A program made the translations under genes and the position numbers. This document shows positions 1 to 7,178 of a DNA stretch of 15,939 bases, one piece after another (position 1 is the stretch's first letter; the number at the start of each line of letters is the position of its first letter). Where the stretch lies: NCBI GenBank assembly GCA_023397245.1, contig JAEWUH010000009.1, forward strand, positions 1 through 15,939. The letters run 5' to 3'. Origin of the DNA: Bacillota bacterium (GTDB lineage: Bacteria; Bacillota; Clostridia; Oscillospirales; Acutalibacteraceae). The notes under the pieces are model-generated. The model was not told where the DNA came from and did not search any database. It saw only the letters and a list, made by a program, of their open reading frames with translations.

Positions 1-2
1 TT

Positions 3-518
3 ATGGAAGTTACACAGGGAATCAGCACGGTCAGCGAGCAAGCGGAAATTGATGAAATGAAGGGAAAATATCTGACTTTCTGGACAGACCGTCAGCTTTT
101 TGGCGTTCCGATTTCCGATGTTGTGCAAATCATCGGTATTCAGGAAATCACACCGATTCCGGATTCCCCCGCTTACGCAAAGGGCGTTATCAATCTGCGC
201 GGGAGCATCATCCCTGTAATTGATGTCCGCATCCGGTTCAGCAAGCCGGAAGAGAAATACAATGAACGCACCTGCATCATTGTAACAAAAATTGACGAGA
301 GCTTCATCGGATTCATCGTTGACTCGGTCGACGAAGTGACCACCATCAGTGACGAGAATATTTCTCCGGCTCCAAGGGTTTCCAAGGATCGCACCAACGC
401 GTATCTGAACGGAATCGGAAAAGTCGAAAATAAAGTTGTCCTGCTGCTTGATACATCAAGGATTTTAAACGACGAAGAAATTCAAGAGGTTAACAACGCG
501 GTTTCAAATCTAAAATAA
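3..518 (+). CDS. cheW: Chemotaxis coupling protein CheW
   Basis: CheW is the cytoplasmic adaptor that joins chemoreceptors to the histidine kinase CheA. The 171-residue product is of normal family length and consists of a single CheW domain (about residues 20-160). It contains the diagnostic segment INLRGSIIPVIDVR (63-76) and the start of the fold, KYLTFWTDRQLFGVPI (22-37). The family and these motifs support the call strongly. The ATG lies two bases from the window edge, so its ribosome binding site cannot be seen and a slightly longer N-terminus cannot be excluded. The receptor gene follows after 32 bases, which suggests co-transcription and that this CheW serves that receptor. Confidence 0.93.
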   Translation: MEVTQGISTVSEQAEIDEMKGKYLTFWTDRQLFGVPISDVVQIIGIQEITPIPDSPAYAKGVINLRGSIIPVIDVRIRFSKPEEKYNERTCIIVTKIDESFIGFIVDSVDEVTTISDENISPAPRVSKDRTNAYLNGIGKVENKVVLLLDTSRILNDEEIQEVNNAVSNLK

Positions 519-550
519 TGCAGAAAAAATTGAACAAGAGGCGTTAATTT

Positions 551-1780
551 ATGAAAGTCAAAACAAGAGTATATCTGACACAGCTTTTCATTGCATTGCT
601 TTCTATTGCCGGCGGCGCAGCCGCAGCATACTTATACTTTCAGCTTCATGCCATGATTCCCGCAATCGTTGCTGCAGCGGTTCCGATCCTAATCACGCTG
701 GTCTTTTCAAGATTCGGCGCCGCAAGCATTCTGAAGCCGATTGAACTGATGAAGAACGCTGCGCAGCAGATCTCTCAGGGGGAACTGGACGTATCCCTTG
801 ACTTCACAACAAAGTCGGAATTCGGCGAGCTTGAACAGGCCCTGCAGGATACGGCGGAGAAACTAAAGAAATATATCGGCGAAATTTCCAGAGTGCTGCA
901 AAGCTTGGCAGTCGGAAATCTGGATGTGGGTGTCAATGAGAATTTCCACGGAGAATTTGAGGAAATCGAAGAAGATCTTAAAAATACGGTTTCCATGCTG
1001 AACCAGAATATAACCATGTTCAACAATTCTTCCGTCGATGTGTCCAACGTATCGGATCAGGTTGCAAACGCGGCCCAGTCGCTTGCACAGGGCGCAACCG
1101 AGCAGGCGAGCTCCATTCAGGAGTTGTCCGCGACGATTACGGAAATATCCGTACAGGTGAAAAAGAACGCTTCCCATGCTACGGACGCCAACAGTTCCTC
1201 TACGGCTGCACAGGAGAAAATGCAGGATGTTTCCACTGAAATGGATAAAATGCTGGAGGCAATGTCCCAGATCAGCGAAATGTCCACCCGAATCGGCAAT
1301 ATTATCAAGACGATCGACGATATTGCAAGTCAGACGAATATCCTTGCTCTGAACGCTGCGGTCGAGGCCGCAAGGGCCGGCGCGGCGGGCAAGGGCTTTG
1401 CCGTGGTTGCGGACGAGGTTCGCAATCTTGCCAGCAAAAGCGCGGAAGCGGCAAAAAATACAACCGATCTGATTGAAAGCACCATTGAGGCGGTGGAAAA
1501 CGGCAAGAAGATTGCGGACGCTACCGCGAAAATTCTGGATGAGGCTATTGTTGCCACCACAAATTCAACGCGTCTGATCAACAAAATCGCACAAGCCTCC
1601 AACGAGCAGGCTACCGCGATCAGTCAGGTAAATCAGGGCGTTGAGCAGATTTCCGCAGTGGTGCAGACAAACTCCGCAACGGCGGAAGAAAGCGCGGCAT
1701 CCAGCGAAGAAATGTCAAAGCACGCGAAAACCCTAAAGACACTTGTAAACCATTTCACTTTAAAGCAGGCAGTATCCTGA
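551..1780 (+). CDS. Methyl-accepting chemotaxis protein lacking an extracellular sensor domain
   Basis: This is a chemoreceptor that controls CheA kinase activity through CheW. The 409-residue protein opens with two hydrophobic helices (about 8-30 and 33-53) joined by only a few residues, so there is no room for a periplasmic or extracellular ligand-binding domain. They are followed by a HAMP domain (about 54-108), a probable second HAMP-like segment (about 111-160, with the parallel motif GNLDVGV), and a full MCP signalling coiled coil (about 170-400). The tip, QTNILALNAAVEAARAG (261-277) and GFAVVADEVRNLA (282-294), is well conserved, with AGAAGKGF where many receptors have AGEQGRGF. An AAGAGG ribosome binding site lies 9 bases before the ATG. 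The gene ends at a hairpin terminator. The ligand is unknown; sensing through the membrane helices, the HAMP domains or a partner protein is inference. Confidence 0.93.
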   Translation: MKVKTRVYLTQLFIALLSIAGGAAAAYLYFQLHAMIPAIVAAAVPILITLVFSRFGAASILKPIELMKNAAQQISQGELDVSLDFTTKSEFGELEQALQDTAEKLKKYIGEISRVLQSLAVGNLDVGVNENFHGEFEEIEEDLKNTVSMLNQNITMFNNSSVDVSNVSDQVANAAQSLAQGATEQASSIQELSATITEISVQVKKNASHATDANSSSTAAQEKMQDVSTEMDKMLEAMSQISEMSTRIGNIIKTIDDIASQTNILALNAAVEAARAGAAGKGFAVVADEVRNLASKSAEAAKNTTDLIESTIEAVENGKKIADATAKILDEAIVATTNSTRLINKIAQASNEQATAISQVNQGVEQISAVVQTNSATAEESAASSEEMSKHAKTLKTLVNHFTLKQAVS

Positions 1781-1797
1781 ACCTCGATTACATAACC

Positions 1798-1824
1798 AAG
1801 CCCCGACCGATGGGCCGGGGCTTT
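1798..1824 (+). terminator. Intrinsic terminator of cheW-mcp
   Basis: AAGCCCCG (1798-1805) pairs with CGGGGCTT (1816-1823) around a 10-base loop and is followed by a short T-rich stretch (CTTTCAATTT). It lies 17 bases after the receptor stop codon. The stem is very GC-rich but the T tract is short, so termination may be incomplete. Confidence 0.75.
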
Positions 1825-1873
1825 CAATTTGCAGAAAAACGGACAGGCTGCGGAAAATCATGTAAAATCGGGC

Positions 1874-1916
1874 ATGAAGAAGGCGCTAAGACAATATGTC
1901 TTAGCGCCTTCTTCAT
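1874..1916. terminator. Perfect 20-bp inverted repeat, probable bidirectional terminator
   Basis: Bases 1874-1893 are exactly complementary to 1897-1916, with a 3-base loop (ATA). The core is GGCGCTAAGACA, with GAAGAA-type purine tracts on one side and TTCTTC tracts on the other, the usual arrangement of a terminator that works from both strands. It sits between two convergent genes and covers the stop codon of the HD-GYP gene (TGA, complement of 1913-1915). There is no long pure T run, so efficiency is uncertain. Confidence 0.7.
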
Positions 1917-3007
1917 AAAGGAGCCGCGGAAATATTACATACGCCGTCGATTACAATGTTCTGTATTTCACGCTGTTTATAAAGATCCAAAACGCTGTCC
2001 ACATGATTAATGATCCGCACTATGGGCCGGAGCGGATGGTTATCGTTCTGTTCCACAACAATGGCAATCTGACCGTTGCTCAGTTTCACGCAGGAACCGA
2101 TCGGATACGGTGAAACTTTTTTCAGAAAGGCTTCCACGATTTCAACATCAAACATGTTTCCGCAGGCGCCCATAATATACTCGATCGCTTCGGGCGGAGA
2201 AGAAGGGTAGCGGTATGGCCGGACGGACGTAAGCGCGTCGTAAACGTCCGCAATAGAAATAATTCTGCCAAACAATGGGATTTTATCTCCGCGAAGACCG
2301 TTCGGATAACCCGAACCGTCGTATTTTTCATGATGAGTAAGAACGCCCGCACAGATTTTGCGGTTGGCAAGATTGTTTTTCAGAAAGAATTCCGCACCCT
2401 TTTCCGGGTGTGTTTTCACAATTTCAAATTCATCGTAAGTCAGCTTTGCCGGCTTGGAAATAATTTCGATTGGGACCGCCATTTTACCGATATCGTGAAG
2501 CAGCGCACAGAACCCAAGCTCATAAAGGTCATTTGTTTTTAAATTCAGAGAAATTCCGATTGCGATGGAAAGCACCGAGACGCCAAAAGAATGATTGTAT
2601 GTATAATCATCGTAAGACCTCAGATTTTCGATGCTGATTTTTGCCTCTTTATTGTTCTTCAGCGCATTCACCAGCTTTTTGGATACGTCCATCGTCTGGT
2701 TAATGCTGTTAATATTGATATTCTGAGCGGTTTTGTCAAACATTTCAAAGACACGCTGAACGCTGGAAACCGCCTCCTGATGCAGTTCCGGCTGAATGGG
2801 TGAATCAACGGTAAAACTGTCTTTCTTTTCGAATGAATGAATGTATGCGCCAAGTATATTCAAGTCTTCCAGCCTGTTTATATAAGTTTGCGTTAAAATC
2901 TGCCCGGACCTTAACATGGCGACCTTGCTTGTTTTGCAGTCGAATAAATAAACATCCCGGTCCAGCACCATTCCAACTTCCAGTTTATCAATGGGAACAA
3001 ACGTCAT
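1913..3007 (-). CDS. HD-GYP domain cyclic-di-GMP phosphodiesterase
   Basis: The predicted enzyme hydrolyses the second messenger c-di-GMP. The 364-residue protein has an N-terminal segment starting PIDKLEVGMVLDRDVY (5-20), like the DUF3391-type modules found before many HD-GYP domains. The HD-GYP domain follows, with His139, HDIGK (171-175), THPEKG (199-204), HHEKYDGSGYP (225-235) and IADVYDALTSVRPYR (252-266). All expected metal-binding His/Asp positions and the GYP signature are present, so it should be active. A C-terminal extension of about 65 residues resembles that of other Bacillota HD-GYP proteins. There are no membrane segments or receiver domain. The gene is divergent from fliD and has its own SigD-like promoter, which suggests a role in the switch between motility and sessile growth; this is inference. 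The ribosome binding site (GTGAG about 10 bases before ATG) is weak. Confidence 0.92.
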   Translation of the reverse strand: MTFVPIDKLEVGMVLDRDVYLFDCKTSKVAMLRSGQILTQTYINRLEDLNILGAYIHSFEKKDSFTVDSPIQPELHQEAVSSVQRVFEMFDKTAQNININSINQTMDVSKKLVNALKNNKEAKISIENLRSYDDYTYNHSFGVSVLSIAIGISLNLKTNDLYELGFCALLHDIGKMAVPIEIISKPAKLTYDEFEIVKTHPEKGAEFFLKNNLANRKICAGVLTHHEKYDGSGYPNGLRGDKIPLFGRIISIADVYDALTSVRPYRYPSSPPEAIEYIMGACGNMFDVEIVEAFLKKVSPYPIGSCVKLSNGQIAIVVEQNDNHPLRPIVRIINHVDSVLDLYKQREIQNIVIDGVCNISAAPL

Positions 3008-3099
3008 ACGCGATCATCTCACTTTTTTTAACACTCTTTGATTTTAAAACAATTATTTGAAATATCTAACTATAATTCAATATGATTATTATACATTAT

Positions 3100-3125
3100 A
3101 TATCGTCAAAATCAACCATAAATTA
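3100..3125 (-). promoter_or_regulatory. Sigma-28 (SigD)-like promoter for the HD-GYP gene
   Basis: Read on the - strand, TAAT (3125-3122), a 14-base spacer and GACGATAT (3107-3100) resemble the B. subtilis SigD consensus TAAA-N15-GCCGATAT. The predicted start of transcription is near 3093, giving a leader of about 85 bases before the ATG at 3007. The -10 element is a good match; the -35 is one base off and the spacer is one base shorter than ideal. No convincing sigma-A promoter was seen, although TATAAT-like sequences occur in this AT-rich region. Confidence 0.5.
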
Positions 3126-3169
3126 ACTTCATGGAACGCAACAAAATAAAAAACTTTTTGATTTATCTC

Positions 3170-3196
3170 TAATTTTCAGGCTTTATGATACGATAT
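3170..3196 (+). promoter_or_regulatory. Sigma-28 (SigD)-like promoter for fliD-fliS
   Basis: TAAT (3170-3173), a 15-base spacer and TACGATAT (3189-3196) closely match the SigD consensus, with the ideal spacer length. Transcription would start near 3203, about 45 bases before the fliD start codon. fliD and fliS are known SigD-dependent late genes in B. subtilis, and a sigma-28 gene is present in this window. A TATAAT overlaps (3194-3199), but no TTGACA-like element lies about 17 bases upstream of it. Confidence 0.6.
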
Positions 3197-3249
3197 AATA
3201 ATTGTAAAAGAATTTCTAGAATATGTTGTTTTGTCTGGAGGGAAAAACC

Positions 3250-6228
3250 ATGACTTCGAGTACTTCGAGTACCTCTTCCACATCGGCGACTACCACCAGC
3301 TCATCCAGGCGTTACACCGGGTTAATATCGGGGCTGGATGTTGACACCCTGGTTAAAAACCTTTCCAAGGGTACGCAGACTAAGATCGACAGGCTTACAC
3401 AGAAAAAGCAGCTTGCTTCCTGGCGGCAGACCTCTTACCGCGAGGTTACGACGGCCCTTCAGGAATTTCAGGATAAATACTTTAAGACCTCCAGCAGCAG
3501 CTGCATTTCCAACACGGACTTCTTCCAGACGACCTCGATCAGCAACAGCTCGAGTTATCTGAATGTGAGCGGCAACTCGACCAACGCATCTAAAATGGTG
3601 ATTACCGGGATTTCGCAGCTTGCCGTGCAGGCAAACTTTAACTCAAACCATAAAGTATCCAATGAAACCGTTTCATCGATGGCCGCTGTCAGCGATTACT
3701 ATACCAAAAGCAGCATTGCCGGGAATACCGTAACCGTGAATTACGGCGGAACGGATTATGCCCTTACGCTGGACAGCGACTTCCTCTTAAGTGATACAAA
3801 TTCGGATACGACAAATGTGAATAATGTAATAGCCGAACTGAACAGTGAGATTTCGGCAAACAGCAGCTTGAGCGGAAAGCTTTCCTTCTCTTATGACGGT
3901 ACCAATGTGAAGCTCAGTTCAACGGATGGTACGACAAATCTGTATGTAAAATCCGGTTCTTCCAACCTGCTGTCCGGTTTAGGCCTGACTGCATCCACCA
4001 CCGGGACTACGTTGGTGACCGGCGGTACCACGCAGGTAAAGGATTTCTTTAACAGTACATTAGCTGCCGGTTCCGCTCTGGATATTACGATTGACGGAAC
4101 GGCTTATACGCTTGAAATAGCTTCCGACACTACTTTTGCAGCCAATGCCACGACGGATACAATTTCATCCACGCTGCAAACCGCGCTGCAAACCGCGATC
4201 AGCAACAATTCCGATTTGAAAGGGAAACTGACAGCTACCGTTACCGGCGGTGTTGTTACATTAAGTGCCGCAAGCGGAACAGTGGCGGTGACCGGCGGTT
4301 CTCAAAACCTGCTGGATGGTTTGGGCCTTACCACAAGCTCTGCCGGGTCATCCATAACCGGTACCGTGAGCCGGGACAGCCTGGTAAAAACCGATTTGGA
4401 CTATGCCCTTGCGGGTTCCACAATGACCTTCAGCCTTGACGGTGTATCAAAGACCATTACTTTTGCCGAAAGTGATAAAACACAGTATTCAACGGCTGAC
4501 GGTCTAAAGACATATCTGCAAACCAAGCTGAACAATGTCTACGGCAGCGGAAGCGTTGTAGTCGGTACGGATTCCGGTAAGCTGACCTTTAACGCAGCGA
4601 ACGCAACCTCTACCTTTACGGTATCGTCCTGTGATAATTCAGGCATTCTCGGCTCGGAAGGAATCCTGCATATATACTCAGGCGAATCCAACCGCTTGAA
4701 TACGAATAAAACCCTGGAGGATTTGGCTTCCAACTGGAATACAGGTCTTACCGCGGGTTCGGACGGAACCTACGGGATTACCGTCAACGGAAAAGCTTTT
4801 ATCTTTAAAGCTACGGATACCCTGGCTACGGTAATTTCCACCATCAACGGCGACAGCGACGCGAACGTTACGATTGCCTATTCCAGCACGCTGGATACAT
4901 TCAGTGTGACTGCGGACGGCGGCGGCGCAAACAGCAAGGCGGATATTTCCGACACCAGTGCTTCTACCGGCAACCTTGCTGAGGTACTGTTTGGAACAAA
5001 ATCCACGCAAACTGCTACTGCCGCTACCTTAACTTATGATTTTTCCGGCCAGGACAAAACCACACTTGATAATAAAACCATTACCCTAAACGGCATCACT
5101 TACGAATTTACCGGCGACGGCACGCTTTCGGATGTAAGCCATACCGCAATCGACATCAGCGCAACCACAAGTTCCACCGGTATTGCCTCTGCGTTCAGCG
5201 CTGCTGTAAACCTGACCGGCTATAAGGATACGACCAGCAACAACATCGTTACGTTTACCGCCACAACCACGGGTGCCAAAACCGCACCCACTGCCTCGGG
5301 CGATGTAACGGGCACCTTTACAAACGGCATAAACCAGAATTCAGATTACACCGTAACAACCGGGCAGGACGCCATACTGACAATGAGCTTTGACGGCAAC
5401 AAAAGCGATGCCACGACCATTACGCGTTCTGAAAATAAGTTTACACTGGACGAAGTAAATTTTGAGCTTTTAAAAGCCGATTCTACCGGTTCTACCGTAA
5501 ATGAAGACAATCCTATTACATTTACGCAGAAGAGCGAAGTGGATGATTTATATAAGAAGCTGAGTTCCTTTATTGATGACTATAACGCCGTTATAAAGCT
5601 TGTAAGCGGAAAGGTAAACGAAAGCACAAAAACGGACGGTACAACCTATGCTCCTTTGACGGACGACCAAAGGAGCGAAATGAGCGAAACAGAAATCACA
5701 AAGTGGGAGACCTATGCGAAGAAAGGCATCCTGCAGTCCGATTCTCTGCTGACTTCCCTCAACGACGACCTGCGCAGCGCAATGGCCAATGCGGTCACTT
5801 CCGTAAAAAGCTCCCTTGTCGCAATCGGTATTGACGAAGGGGATTACGATGAGTACGGGAAGCTTACCGTTACGGAAAGCGACCTGAAAGACGCGCTGAC
5901 CAATAACGCAGAAACCGTAAAAAACCTGTTTACGAACAGTGATGACGGCATTGCCAAAAGGCTTACCGATATCCTTACGGCAAATATCAATACAAGCATC
6001 GGCGACGACGGCCTGCTGATTCAAAAGGCCGGCACTTCCTCCCGCAATTACGATACCAGTGCGCTTGGCACAGAGATGTCGGACTATACTGATAAAATTT
6101 CAGATTTAAAGGATCAGTTGGAAGACGAACAGGACCGGTATTATAAAAAGTTCACCGCGCTGGAAACTTATATGAGCACGATGAATGCTCAGGCAAGCCT
6201 GTTTACATCTTCATCCTCATCCTCCTGA
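3250..6228 (+). CDS. fliD: Flagellar filament cap protein FliD (enlarged)
   Basis: FliD (HAP2) caps the growing filament and guides flagellin folding outside the cell; it is exported by the flagellar type III system. I place the start at the ATG at 3250 because GGAGGG (3237-3242) lies 7 bases before it; an in-frame ATG at 3223 has no such site. The product is 992 residues, against roughly 450-700 for common homologues. Residues 1-17 are mostly Ser/Thr. The FliD N-terminal domain follows, including SGLDVDTLVKNL. The middle is a Thr/Ser/Asn-rich region with three related segments of about 115 residues and a flagellin hook IN-type motif (about 510-570). The FliD C-terminal domain starts near 763 (LYKKLSSFIDDYNAVIKLV). 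The protein ends in six serines. The terminal domains make the call secure; what the extra domains do is unknown. Confidence 0.93.
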   Translation: MTSSTSSTSSTSATTTSSSRRYTGLISGLDVDTLVKNLSKGTQTKIDRLTQKKQLASWRQTSYREVTTALQEFQDKYFKTSSSSCISNTDFFQTTSISNSSSYLNVSGNSTNASKMVITGISQLAVQANFNSNHKVSNETVSSMAAVSDYYTKSSIAGNTVTVNYGGTDYALTLDSDFLLSDTNSDTTNVNNVIAELNSEISANSSLSGKLSFSYDGTNVKLSSTDGTTNLYVKSGSSNLLSGLGLTASTTGTTLVTGGTTQVKDFFNSTLAAGSALDITIDGTAYTLEIASDTTFAANATTDTISSTLQTALQTAISNNSDLKGKLTATVTGGVVTLSAASGTVAVTGGSQNLLDGLGLTTSSAGSSITGTVSRDSLVKTDLDYALAGSTMTFSLDGVSKTITFAESDKTQYSTADGLKTYLQTKLNNVYGSGSVVVGTDSGKLTFNAANATSTFTVSSCDNSGILGSEGILHIYSGESNRLNTNKTLEDLASNWNTGLTAGSDGTYGITVNGKAFIFKATDTLATVISTINGDSDANVTIAYSSTLDTFSVTADGGGANSKADISDTSASTGNLAEVLFGTKSTQTATAATLTYDFSGQDKTTLDNKTITLNGITYEFTGDGTLSDVSHTAIDISATTSSTGIASAFSAAVNLTGYKDTTSNNIVTFTATTTGAKTAPTASGDVTGTFTNGINQNSDYTVTTGQDAILTMSFDGNKSDATTITRSENKFTLDEVNFELLKADSTGSTVNEDNPITFTQKSEVDDLYKKLSSFIDDYNAVIKLVSGKVNESTKTDGTTYAPLTDDQRSEMSETEITKWETYAKKGILQSDSLLTSLNDDLRSAMANAVTSVKSSLVAIGIDEGDYDEYGKLTVTESDLKDALTNNAETVKNLFTNSDDGIAKRLTDILTANINTSIGDDGLLIQKAGTSSRNYDTSALGTEMSDYTDKISDLKDQLEDEQDRYYKKFTALETYMSTMNAQASLFTSSSSSS
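3253..3270 (+). repeat. Two tandem 9-bp repeats at the start of fliD
   Basis: ACTTCGAGT occurs twice in tandem (3253-3261 and 3262-3270), followed by a diverged third unit, ACCTCTTCC. Together they encode repeated Thr-Ser-Ser. The 9-bp unit keeps the reading frame, so gain or loss of a unit would change only the length of the Ser/Thr leader. Confidence 0.7.
3800..4660 (+). repeat. Three imperfect ~115-residue repeats within FliD
   Basis: At protein level, SGKLSF (from residue 208) aligns with KGKLTA (from 324) and SGKLTF (from 442). NLLSGLGLT (from 239) aligns with NLLDGLGLT (from 353), and a weaker SGILGSEG appears about 112 residues further on. The spacing of 114-118 residues points to successive duplication of one domain. 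DNA identity is moderate only, for example around 3962-4000 against 4304-4342, so the duplications are old or strongly diverged. Confidence 0.65.
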
Positions 6229-6265
6229 TGATCATTCGGAGTAAAACGAAACGGGGGCATTTGAA

Positions 6266-6640
6266 ATGTCAAATCCAATTCAACAGTATAAAGAGCAGGC
6301 CATTTCCACCATGTCTCAGGGAGAACAGCTGGTCGTTCTTTTTGATGAAGCGCTGAAAAATCTGCATTACGGCTCTATGATGCTAAAGAACGAAAACTTT
6401 GTAACATCGAGAAAATGCACTTTAAAATGCAAAAATATTTTTTCCTACCTGTCCGTTGTTTTAGACCATAAGTACAGCGTCGCCGAAAATTTAGACGAGC
6501 TGTACCAGTTCTTCATACAGCAGATTGAAAAAGCGGAAGCAAAACAGGATCCCGCCCTTTTGGACGAGCTGGTACCGCTGGTAGAGGAAATGCGCGACAC
6601 ATGGGTTCAGGCCGACAAGCTCTCTCACATGAACAAATAG
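6266..6640 (+). CDS. fliS: Flagellin export chaperone FliS
   Basis: FliS is a small cytoplasmic helical protein that binds the C-terminus of flagellin, prevents early polymerisation and delivers it to the export gate. The 124-residue length is typical. The N-terminus reads MSNPIQQYKEQAISTMSQGE, and QLVVLFDEALKNL (19-31) matches the usual start of FliS (variants of YKxxxIxTAsPxxLixMLYdgai). It lies 37 bases after fliD, the common fliD-fliS order. The start is supported by five consecutive G (6253-6257), 8 bases before ATG. Family assignment rests on these motifs plus position. Confidence 0.92.
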   Translation: MSNPIQQYKEQAISTMSQGEQLVVLFDEALKNLHYGSMMLKNENFVTSRKCTLKCKNIFSYLSVVLDHKYSVAENLDELYQFFIQQIEKAEAKQDPALLDELVPLVEEMRDTWVQADKLSHMNK

Positions 6641-6652
6641 TGCGGAGGAATT

Positions 6653-7099
6653 ATGCCAAACAGTGAAATCATTACCTGCCTGGAACAGAAAGAGGTCCTG
6701 CTGGCAAAGGTAATGGACCTTACCAAACAAATTGAGGTAAGAACCAGACAGCCGGAAATCAATTTGGATGATTTTCTTGAGCAGCGCGTTCCCTATATGA
6801 AACGCGTTCAGAAATGCGACCAGCTCATTGCTTCAAATGTAGAGCAGCTGGAGCCGGAACAGCAAGTGCGCATGAAGCAGGTTCTGGATTACGAAATTCC
6901 GGAGGCTCAATGCAGCGAGGAAGAGCTTTGCATTATGAAGCTCCGCAAAAGCTGCGACCATCTTTTGCAGAGGATCAACGTATTGAACAAGTCTTCCTAC
7001 GACGAAATTAAGAAGCAGTATGACTTTGCAAGGGAAAAACTGATTCAATTACGCAAAGAGGGCAAAACGCCCAATATGTTCCACAACACGCGGAGATGA
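6653..7099 (+). CDS. Uncharacterised helical protein downstream of fliS (possible FliT/FlgN-like export chaperone)
   Basis: I do not recognise the family with confidence. The 148-residue product is highly charged, has no signal peptide or membrane segment, and reads as mostly alpha-helical with coiled-coil character (for example EQKEVLLAKVMDLTKQIEVR, 11-30, and YDFAREKLIQLRKEG, 123-137). It contains five cysteines (9, 55, 87, 93, 101), with no obvious metal-binding spacing. The ATG follows the fliS stop after 12 bases and has a clear GGAGG (6644-6648), so it is translated from the fliD-fliS message. In many bacteria this place holds fliT, the chaperone for FliD; an analogous job here is inferred from position and helical character only. 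The gene ends 15 bases before a strong terminator. Confidence 0.8.
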   Translation: MPNSEIITCLEQKEVLLAKVMDLTKQIEVRTRQPEINLDDFLEQRVPYMKRVQKCDQLIASNVEQLEPEQQVRMKQVLDYEIPEAQCSEEELCIMKLRKSCDHLLQRINVLNKSSYDEIKKQYDFAREKLIQLRKEGKTPNMFHNTRR

Positions 7100-7114
7100 C
7101 ATTCCGCAATCATA

Positions 7115-7164
7115 AAGGCTTTCTTTCAGAGTACCGGACGTACTTGAAAGAAAGCCTTGTTTTT
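7115..7164 (+). terminator. Intrinsic terminator of fliD-fliS unit
   Basis: A 14-bp perfect stem (AAGGCTTTCTTTCA at 7115-7128 with 7145-7158) is extended, after one bulged G, by AGTAC/GTACT around a CGGAC loop. TTTTT follows at 7160-7164. This is a strong terminator for the + strand. cheD ends just beyond it on the other strand, at 7179; the hairpin may also act on that message, but its T tract on the - strand is poor. Confidence 0.88.
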
Positions 7165-7178
7165 ATATGTATTCATTT

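Noticed and set aside
3081..3100. TATAAT-like sequences as sigma-A promoters in the HD-GYP/fliD gap
   Set aside because: The region is AT-rich and such hexamers occur by chance; no TTGACA-like element at 16-18 bases was found for any of them.
3223..3249. Upstream ATG as the fliD start
   Set aside because: It would add nine residues (starting MLFCLEGKT) that include the GGAGGG ribosome binding site of the ATG at 3250 and has no good site of its own.
4177..4200. Short tandem repeat CTGCAAACCGCG in fliD as a mobile or CRISPR-type element
   Set aside because: Only two units, in frame within coding sequence (Leu-Gln-Thr-Ala); no spacers or further copies.
5548..6024. 158-residue open frame on the - strand inside fliD
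   Set aside because: Covered by the FliD C-terminal domain on the + strand; no independent support.
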